Shown here: one piece after another, positions 58,819 to 64,000 of the stretch
Position numbering within the stretch: position 1 is the first letter of the stretch
How the letters are laid out: each line of letters starts with the position of its first letter
Assembly: GCF_017094505.1 (NCBI RefSeq)
Contig: NZ_CP064787.1
Coordinates: forward strand, 2,666,001-2,730,000
Source: Halapricum desulfuricans
GTDB taxonomy: Archaea; Halobacteriota; Halobacteria; Halobacteriales; Haloarculaceae
Direction of reading: 5' to 3'
DNA: 64,000 nucleotides
Made by a program: the position numbers and the translations under genes
The notes under the pieces: model-generated
Database searches by the model: none
The model's input: the letters and a program-made list of their open reading frames with translations, nothing else
Told to the model about the DNA's origin: nothing

Positions 58819-58959
58819 GCGAGAGAGACGCGCCCGGCCGAGATGAAGACGTATTGATCTGTGTCAACAGGTGCCTCGAGTCGGAGCGAGGCGGGATCTG
58901 AGATCGGCGGGAACCACCGTGTCTCTTCGGACTCCGACGGTGGCAGGTGATCAGTATTA

Positions 58960-59037
58960 TACTGCCGGCTGTAAGTTCGTAAAGATATTCGCCACCCCGG
59001 GGTGGCGAATTCCTTCAGTTTGTTACAGCCGGCAGTA
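58960..59037. repeat. 78-base hairpin element, copy C
   Basis: TACTGCCGGCTGTAA pairs with TTACAGCCGGCAGTA over 15 bases, and GAATTCGCCACC-like inner arms (ATTCGCCACCCC with GGGGTGGCGAAT) are perfectly complementary. The ends match copy B and the body matches copy A read on the minus strand. TTA flanks both ends, a possible target duplication. The 58819-59064 gap holds no gene besides this. Confidence 0.78.
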
Positions 59038-59064
59038 TTAGTTCCCGGGGCCGCTAGAGGGAGT

Positions 59065-59451
59065 ATGTCAGACGCGACCCTGATCTACGACGACGCGTGC
59101 GGGTTCTGCACGTGGGCAGCGGAGTTCGTCGCCGAGCGGTCGGACGTCGAACTGGTCGGGTTCTCCGAACTCGACGAGCAGACTCGTCAGCGCCTGCCGG
59201 CCGACTACGAGGACTGCGCTCACCTGATCATCGACGGCGCCGTCTACTCCTGTGGCGCGGCGATGGAACGGGCGTTCGTCCAGACTGATCTCGGCGACGA
59301 CCTCGCCCCGGTCGTACGCTTTCTCGACCAGTTCGACGATTACACTCGGGTTCGCGAGCGCCTCTACCGGGAAGTCGCCGACCGCCGAGACGCGCTGGGA
59401 TCGATCGTCTCGCGCGAGCCGCCGGCACGCCGGCAGGACAGCCGAGAGTAG
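59065..59451 (+). CDS. DCC-family thiol-disulfide oxidoreductase-like protein
   Basis: The 128-residue protein has the DxxCxxC box DDACGFCTWAAEF (residues about 9-21), the family signature (DUF393/DCC1), and the GAVYSCGAAMERAF second block. These proteins are thioredoxin-like and probably membrane-linked redox partners. The gene starts 28 bases after the hairpin element. Confidence 0.85.
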   Translation: MSDATLIYDDACGFCTWAAEFVAERSDVELVGFSELDEQTRQRLPADYEDCAHLIIDGAVYSCGAAMERAFVQTDLGDDLAPVVRFLDQFDDYTRVRERLYREVADRRDALGSIVSREPPARRQDSRE

Positions 59452-59458
59452 CGCGGGC

Positions 59459-60337
59459 CTAGTTCTCGGCGACGGCCGCGTACCCCTCGACGTCCAGCGA
59501 GCCGCCGATCGTGCGGTTCGGGTAGGGGATGTTGATGTCCTCCTCGTCGAAGCGCTCCTTGACGGCCTGGACGTACTCGCCTTTCGTCTTGACGAAGTCA
59601 CCGCGGCCCGGGTCGGCGATCCAGACGCGGGACTTGAGCCCGACCGAGGAGTCGCCCAGTTCCGTCAGCCGGACCGACGGCGCGGGATCGTCGAGGATCT
59701 CGTCGTGCTTTTCGGCTTCCTCGATAATGATCTCGGTCGCTTTGTCGATGTCGTCGTCGTAGCCGATGCCGAACAGGAACTGCATTCGGAGTTCGTCCTT
59801 CGCGACGGGATTCTTGATGACCCCGCTGGTCAGGTTCGAGTTCGGTACCGTCAACAGTTCGTTGTCGAAGGTCCGCACGCGGGTCACTCGCAGGCTGATG
59901 TCTTCGACGACGCCGGCGTTGCCGTCCCACTCGATCCAGTCGCCGATGCGGAACGGCTTGTCGGTGTAGATGAACACGCCGGCGACGAAGTTCGCGATGA
60001 CGTCCTGCATGGCGAACCCGATCGCCAGCGTCGCGGCGGCGGCGATGGTCGCCAGCGACGTCAGGAAGTTGCCGTAGCCGGCCATCCCGAACGCGACGGC
60101 GATCGCGGCAAAGAGCACGAGGATCGCGACCATCTTCCGGATCGGCGTCCGGGCGTGTTCGTCCAGTCCCCGCTTGCGGAGGACGCGACTCACCATCGGC
60201 AACACGACCGCCTTGCCGCCCCAGTACAGGACGGCGAACACGAGGACGAACGTGAGCAGCGACCCCAGCGGGTTCGCGAGCGACGCCTCGAGACCCGCGT
60301 CGATCAGAACGTCGGAAACGACCTGCAGCGGGATCAT
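59459..60337 (-). CDS. MscS-family mechanosensitive channel
   Basis: The 292-residue protein has three N-terminal membrane helices, the third with the pore pattern GNFLTSLATIAAAATLAIGFAMQDVIANFVAGVFIYTDKPFRIGDWI, then the MscS beta domain (VEDISLRVTRVRTFDNELLTVPNSNL) and the C-terminal alpha/beta domain. It protects cells from hypo-osmotic shock, which is fitting for a halophile. Its ATG overlaps the YhbY stop (ATGA). Confidence 0.92.
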   Translation of the reverse strand: MIPLQVVSDVLIDAGLEASLANPLGSLLTFVLVFAVLYWGGKAVVLPMVSRVLRKRGLDEHARTPIRKMVAILVLFAAIAVAFGMAGYGNFLTSLATIAAAATLAIGFAMQDVIANFVAGVFIYTDKPFRIGDWIEWDGNAGVVEDISLRVTRVRTFDNELLTVPNSNLTSGVIKNPVAKDELRMQFLFGIGYDDDIDKATEIIIEEAEKHDEILDDPAPSVRLTELGDSSVGLKSRVWIADPGRGDFVKTKGEYVQAVKERFDEEDINIPYPNRTIGGSLDVEGYAAVAEN

Positions 60338-60582
60338 CGCTGGAATACGGCCGTGTGGCCCCGGATCTGGACGACCTCGGCGTTCGTGCGTTCGGCGAGT
60401 TCCTCCGCCAGTTGCTCGCTGGTCGTGCCGCCACGAGCCGACCGCAGGAACTTGACTTTCACGAGGTCGCTCGTCTCGAGTTGCGACGCCAGTTCGTCGG
60501 CGACCGAGTCGACGCCGCCCTTGCCGACCCGAAGCGTCGCCTCCAGGTCGTGGATCCGGCGCTGCTGGTCTGTATCCGTCAT
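60334..60582 (-). CDS. CRM-domain RNA-binding protein YhbY
   Basis: The 82-residue protein has the CRM fold: IHDLEATLRVGKGGVDSVADELASQLETSDLVKVKFLR, then the GTTSEQLAEELAERTNAEVVQIRGHTAVFQR end with the GxxG-like RGHT. Archaeal YhbY-like proteins often sit with RNase P or ribosome genes; here it is coupled to the MscS gene instead. Acts in RNA binding, possibly ribosome assembly. Confidence 0.92.
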   Translation of the reverse strand: MTDTDQQRRIHDLEATLRVGKGGVDSVADELASQLETSDLVKVKFLRSARGGTTSEQLAEELAERTNAEVVQIRGHTAVFQR

Positions 60583-60643
60583 GTCCCACTCATTACGTCG
60601 TCCCCCTTTTCAACGTTTGCTTCGTCCGGTCAGTCGCCGAGCC

Positions 60644-60802
60644 TCAATCGTGTCTGAAACCCCGAAAACTCGCTTCGCTCGCTTTCGAGCTTCAGACACG
60701 CCTTCCCGTCGGTCAGTCGTGTCTGAAACAGTGCGTCAGCGAAGCTGCCGCAGGCCTCCGACATTCCCTCGCTAGCGCTCAGTCATGTCGGAAACATCGC
60801 GT
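60644..60802 (-). repeat. Three successive purNH tails
   Basis: On the minus strand the real end reads ACG-CGA-TGT-TTC-CGA-CAT-GAC-TGA (TRCFRHD, stop at 60779). Sixty-six bases on, ACG-CAC-TGT-TTC-AGA-CAC-GAC-TGA (THCFRHD, stop at 60713) repeats it. A third, GGT-TTC-AGA-CAC-GAT-TGA (GFRHD, stop at 60644), follows 69 bases later. Most differences are synonymous (CGA/AGA, CAT/CAC, GAC/GAT). Similarity outside the tails is weak. This is the least certain tail case because the copies are short. Confidence 0.65.
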
Positions 60803-62359
60803 CCCGGTCATGACCATCGTCATCCCGAGTTCGTCGGCTTTCTCGATGACGTCGTCGTCGTTGACCGAGCCGCCGGGCTGGATGACCGCCTCGATGCCGG
60901 CCTCTGCGGCGGCCTCGATCCCGTCCGGGAACGGGAAGAAGGCGTCAGAGGCCATCACCGCACCCTCGGCGTCCTTGCCCTCGGCGTCGCTCTCGGCTTT
61001 CATCTTGGCGATCTCGACGGCGTCGACCCGCGAGACCTGTCCGGCTCCGACGCCGACGGTCTCTGTGCCTTTCGCGAAGAGGATCGCGTTGGACTTGACG
61101 TGCTTGATCGTCTGCCAGGCGAACAGCATCGACTCGAGCTGCTCGTCGGTCGGAGCCCGGTCGGTGACGACCTCCAGATCGTCGGGGGACAGCGACTGCA
61201 GGTCGCGCTCCTGAACGAGTCGCCCGCCGACCAGGTCTTTCTCGGTCAGCGTCTCGGTGGGCTCGAACCGATCGCTCACGTCCAGCACCCGGAGGTTGTC
61301 CTTCTCGAAGAGGACCTCTAACGCGTCGTCGGTGTAACCCGGCGCGACGACGACCTCTTTGAACGACTCGACAATTTGCTCGGCGGTGGCGTCATCACAC
61401 TCGCGATTGAGGGCGACGATCCCGCCGAAGGCGCTCTTGGGATCCGTCGAGAGCGCGTCGGCGTACGCCTCGCTGATCGAGTCCGCGACCGCCGCACCGG
61501 CGGGGTTGGTGTGCTTGATGACCGCACACGCGGGCTCGTCGAACTCCTTGACGATGTTCAGCGCGGCGTCGGCGTCGTTGTAGTTGTTGTATCCCATCCC
61601 CTTCGCGCCCTCGTTGAGCTGCGGGGCCGAGACGACGCTGGCCTCTTCGCAGGTCGGATCGGCGTACAGCGCGGCGTCCTGGTGGGGGTTCTCCCCGTAG
61701 CGCAGGTCGGCGACGCGGTCCTCGCTGCTGACCCGGCGAGTCGGAAACGTCCCGTCCTCGTCGCCCTCGACGCTGACCGTGCCAGCCTCGCGGTCGACGG
61801 TCACGCGGTCCTCGGCGAACCACCGCACTGCACGCGGATACGCCTTGAACTCGCCCCGATAGAGGACGCGCTCTTTGAGGTCGTCGACGCCGTCGCCCTC
61901 GAAGACGGGAACCGGTTCCTGCGTGACGATCGGCCCGCCGTCGACGGTCTCGTCGACGACGTGGACGGTACAGCCGGTCTGTCTCACGCCCGCCTCCAGT
62001 ACCTGCTCGTGGGCGTCCATCCCCGGGAACGCGGGCAGCAGCGACGGATGGACGTTGAGGATCGTCGGCTGGCTCTCGACGAACTCCTCGGTGAGGATCC
62101 GCATGTACCCGTCTAGGGTAATGAGGTCGAACTCGTACGCTTCGAGGGCTTCTTGCACCCGCAATTCGTGTTCACGGCGGGTTTCGTCCTCGTCTTTCGG
62201 GACGACTTCGGTCGGAATGCCGCGTTCTCGGGCCTGTTCGAGGACCGGCGCGTCGGGGTCGTTCGAGAGGGCGACGGCGAACTCCGCCCCACCCGGAGCC
62301 CGGTCGGCGATGTTCAGCAGGTTGCGGCCGCGATTGGATGCCATACCGGCGAGTTTCAT
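60779..62359 (-). CDS. purNH: PurN-PurH fusion: phosphoribosylglycinamide and AICAR formyltransferase
   Basis: The 526-residue protein joins two purine steps. Residues about 1-190 are PurN-like, with MKLAGMASNRGRNLLN at the start and NVHPSLLPAFPG (catalytic histidine) plus DETVDGGPIV (aspartate). After residue about 205 comes an AICAR formyltransferase module: RYGENPHQ, YNNYNDADAALNIVKEF, CAVIKHTNPAG (Lys-His pair), FGGIVALNRE and a GTRCFRHD end. The IMP cyclohydrolase part of bacterial PurH is absent, so IMP closure needs another enzyme such as archaeal PurO. The open frame above 62359 is not homologous. Confidence 0.92.
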   Translation of the reverse strand: MKLAGMASNRGRNLLNIADRAPGGAEFAVALSNDPDAPVLEQARERGIPTEVVPKDEDETRREHELRVQEALEAYEFDLITLDGYMRILTEEFVESQPTILNVHPSLLPAFPGMDAHEQVLEAGVRQTGCTVHVVDETVDGGPIVTQEPVPVFEGDGVDDLKERVLYRGEFKAYPRAVRWFAEDRVTVDREAGTVSVEGDEDGTFPTRRVSSEDRVADLRYGENPHQDAALYADPTCEEASVVSAPQLNEGAKGMGYNNYNDADAALNIVKEFDEPACAVIKHTNPAGAAVADSISEAYADALSTDPKSAFGGIVALNRECDDATAEQIVESFKEVVVAPGYTDDALEVLFEKDNLRVLDVSDRFEPTETLTEKDLVGGRLVQERDLQSLSPDDLEVVTDRAPTDEQLESMLFAWQTIKHVKSNAILFAKGTETVGVGAGQVSRVDAVEIAKMKAESDAEGKDAEGAVMASDAFFPFPDGIEAAAEAGIEAVIQPGGSVNDDDVIEKADELGMTMVMTGTRCFRHD

Positions 62360-62541
62360 ACCCGTGAGCGCGTGTCCAGCGCGCAAAGTAGTTGCGGAAT
62401 CGTCGACACGCCCGTTTCGAGGCAGTGGTGCGACCGACAGATGATGAACGAACGCCGAGACGAGTCTCCGACAGACCGAGCCGAACCGCTGCGTCGCTCC
62501 GTTCTCGTGACTGGTCGGTTCCCAAACCAGTTTGGTACGGG

Positions 62542-62546
62542 TTATA
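62542..62546 (+). promoter_or_regulatory. TATA box for halorhodopsin
   Basis: TTATA in GGGTTATAGGG lies 32-36 bases before the halorhodopsin ATG at 62578. The gap to the divergent purNH start is about 180 bases with no other gene. Confidence 0.55.
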
Positions 62547-62577
62547 GGGTCGTGTGGGTTGTGTTTCAAGTGGAACT

Positions 62578-63441
62578 ATGTCACAGACGATACCGACAGT
62601 CCTTGCGCAGGTGTCCCAGCAGGACATGTTCAAACACGTACTGAACGACCCCCTCCTCGGGAGTTCGATCTACGTCAACATCGCGCTCGCGGGGCTGACG
62701 TTGCTGTTGTTCGTGTATATGGCGCGCAACCTGACCGATCCGCGCGCCAAACTGATCGTCGTCTCCGTGATGGGGGTGTCGGCCGTCTCGATCGCCAGCT
62801 ACACCGGACTCGCGTCGGGGCTGACGATCGGAATTCTCGAGATGCCGGAGGGCCACGCGATGTACGAGACGACGACAGAGCTGGCCCACAGTGGAGAAGA
62901 GGTCGAGGGCACAGTCAGCCTCTGGGGCCGGTACCTGACGTGGGCGTTCTCGACGCCGTTCATCCTGCTCGCGCTCGGCCTGATCGCCGGGTCGAACCTC
63001 ACGAAGATCTTCACGGCGATCGTCTTCGACGTCGGCATCATGATCACCGGTCTGGCCGCCGCGCTGACCACGTCCTCCTATCCGATGCGGTGGGCCTGGT
63101 ACGGGATCAGCGTCACGTTCTTCCTTGTGGTCGTCTACATCCTGCTGTTCGAGTGGCCCGAGGACGCCAGACAGGCCGGGACAGCGGACATCTTCAACAC
63201 CCTGAAGATCCTGACGGTCGTGCTGTGGTTCGGGTACACGATCTGGTGGGCGCTCGGCAACGAGGGACTGGCGGTCATCGAATCGGTCGGGCTCACCTCC
63301 TGGGGCTACAGTGCCTTCGACGTCGTCGCGAAGTACCTGTTCTCGTTCCTCGTGGTGAAGTACGTCGTCGACAACGTCGAGAAAGTCAGCGCCGGATCCG
63401 ACTACGGCGCGACCTCGAGCGGCATGCCCGCCGACGACTGA
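62578..63441 (+). CDS. hop: Halorhodopsin, light-driven chloride pump
   Basis: The 287-residue seven-helix retinal protein carries chloride-pump residues in RYLTWAFSTPFILLALGL: R118, T121 and S125 replace the acid of proton pumps (aligning with R108, T111 and S115 of Halobacterium). The retinal Schiff-base lysine K252 lies in FDVVAKYLFSF. AAALTTSSYPMRWAWYGIS matches the family. It pumps Cl- into the cell in light to balance turgor and potential. Start: the ATG at 62578, 24 bases after an in-frame ATG lacking any conserved residues. Confidence 0.97.
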   Translation: MSQTIPTVLAQVSQQDMFKHVLNDPLLGSSIYVNIALAGLTLLLFVYMARNLTDPRAKLIVVSVMGVSAVSIASYTGLASGLTIGILEMPEGHAMYETTTELAHSGEEVEGTVSLWGRYLTWAFSTPFILLALGLIAGSNLTKIFTAIVFDVGIMITGLAAALTTSSYPMRWAWYGISVTFFLVVVYILLFEWPEDARQAGTADIFNTLKILTVVLWFGYTIWWALGNEGLAVIESVGLTSWGYSAFDVVAKYLFSFLVVKYVVDNVEKVSAGSDYGATSSGMPADD

Positions 63442-63525
63442 TCGTCGCGGCGTTTCATAGTGACGCGGCTCGAACAGGCAACGCGGACCGAAACGCGTTT
63501 CGCCGCGTCCGAACAAAGCCTCGGC

Positions 63526-63906
63526 ATGCACGACCGAATCGAGCGCGTGACCGGCGCGACCACCTCGATCGCGCTGGTCGCCGCCGCAGTGCTACTCGCG
63601 CCCGCGTTCGCCGGCTTCGGCGCGTCGCTGGCGCTCGCGGCCGTGGCGGTCGGTCTGACCGTGCTGACCTTCGTCGCTCGCGAGACGGTTCGCGGCCTCG
63701 CGCCAGTGCCGTGGCTGGAACTACACTTCGAAACGGTCTGGGCGGGGGCGGCAGTCGCCGCGCTCGTACTCGTCGCGTTCGCCGGCGTGACGGCCGCCGA
63801 GCTGCAGACGCTCGGTGCGGTCGTCGGCCTGCTCGGGCTGTTCAACTACCTGCTTCGGCCGATCTATTTCGCGCTCGGGAGCGTTCTCACCCGGGTGACA
63901 AAGTGA
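63526..63906 (+). CDS. Membrane protein following halorhodopsin
   Basis: The 126-residue protein has three to four helices (TTSIALVAAAVLLAPAFAGFG; LALAAVAVGLTVLTFVARETVRG; VWAGAAVAALVLVAFAGVTAAEL; LGLFNYLLRPIYFALGSVLTRV). The start at 63526 (MHDRIERVTG) is chosen over the longer frame at 63460 because the extension is polar and untypical. It lies 85 bases after hop on the same strand. Co-transcription would suggest a link, but no function is known to me. Confidence 0.7.
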   Translation: MHDRIERVTGATTSIALVAAAVLLAPAFAGFGASLALAAVAVGLTVLTFVARETVRGLAPVPWLELHFETVWAGAAVAALVLVAFAGVTAAELQTLGAVVGLLGLFNYLLRPIYFALGSVLTRVTK

Positions 63907-64000
63907 CCGATAGGCCGGGCACAGCGTCGAGGTCGCCGGTAATCAGACCCAATGACACAGATCACTGGACGCCGATAACCGTCGAAAGGGCGGCGTAGAT

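Noticed and set aside
58819-58950. Small gene between the membrane protein and hairpin C
   Set aside because: No frame of useful length with a start signal; the sequence is low in coding character.
63907-64000. Gene at the right edge
   Set aside because: Only 94 bases follow the last gene, with no start or motif that can be supported.

Overview
The window is a haloarchaeal chromosome segment. The evidence is high G+C, acidic proteins rich in Asp and Glu, archaeal ribosomal and RNA polymerase genes, TFB, SBDS, LysW-type arginine biosynthesis, TrmB-type and ArsR-type regulators, leaderless genes with TATA boxes about 25-35 bases upstream, and a halorhodopsin. I cannot fix the genus. No rRNA, CRISPR array, plasmid gene or recognisable defence island is present, and gene density is high throughout.

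Layout. 1-2949 (minus strand) is the S13-S4-S11-Rpo3-tRNA(Leu)-L18e-L13 block, headed by tRNA(Ser). 3463-7838 is gyrB-gyrA. 8.0-9.5 kb is a solo TnpB (IS1341-type) element that appears to have cut the start of the next gene. 9.9-20 kb holds a COG2108-like radical SAM gene, a SugE-type transporter, a GlmU-like nucleotidyltransferase, a glycosyltransferase, a 7TM histidine kinase, cysS and corA. 20.2-29.3 kb (minus strand) carries a full arginine set: argG-argH, then lysW-lysX-argC-argB-argD-argE(lysK)-argF. 29.7-39.8 kb holds a VOC protein, a DUF4397 lipoprotein, small regulators with membrane partners, SBDS, FUN14, TFB, an XPB-like helicase and EngB. 40-50.8 kb carries GatD, a purine phosphoribosyltransferase, an amidohydrolase, an HD phosphohydrolase, a GT39-like enzyme, an aldo/keto reductase and the NEMF/Rqc2 protein. 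51.6-58.2 kb has mch, hisB, a TrmB/MFS pair, an MgtC-DUF4010 protein, a macro-domain protein and hisA. 59-64 kb has a DCC protein, YhbY, an MscS channel, a PurN-PurH fusion and halorhodopsin.

The most unusual content lies between and inside genes. (1) At five unrelated genes (gyrA, the radical SAM gene, a small HTH gene, argF and purNH) the last codons plus stop recur just downstream, once or twice. Coding differences between copies are mostly synonymous. (2) In three of these loci the spacer holds a structured element: an outer N5-TTTTT/AAAAA-N5 stem whose arms differ in sequence but stay complementary, closed over an inner stem that also covaries. (3) Three intergenic 77-78 base hairpins (3158, 45821, 58960) are homologous, share TACTG/CAGTA ends, have compensating stem changes, and two are flanked by matching 3-base direct repeats. 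(4) Three in-frame, two-hairpin inserts of about 55 bases lie in argB (twice) and lysX. (5) A 46-codon, arginine-rich leaderless reading frame precedes argG. I read these as repeat families and recombination scars, with possible regulatory roles. None has been tested here against other genomes.
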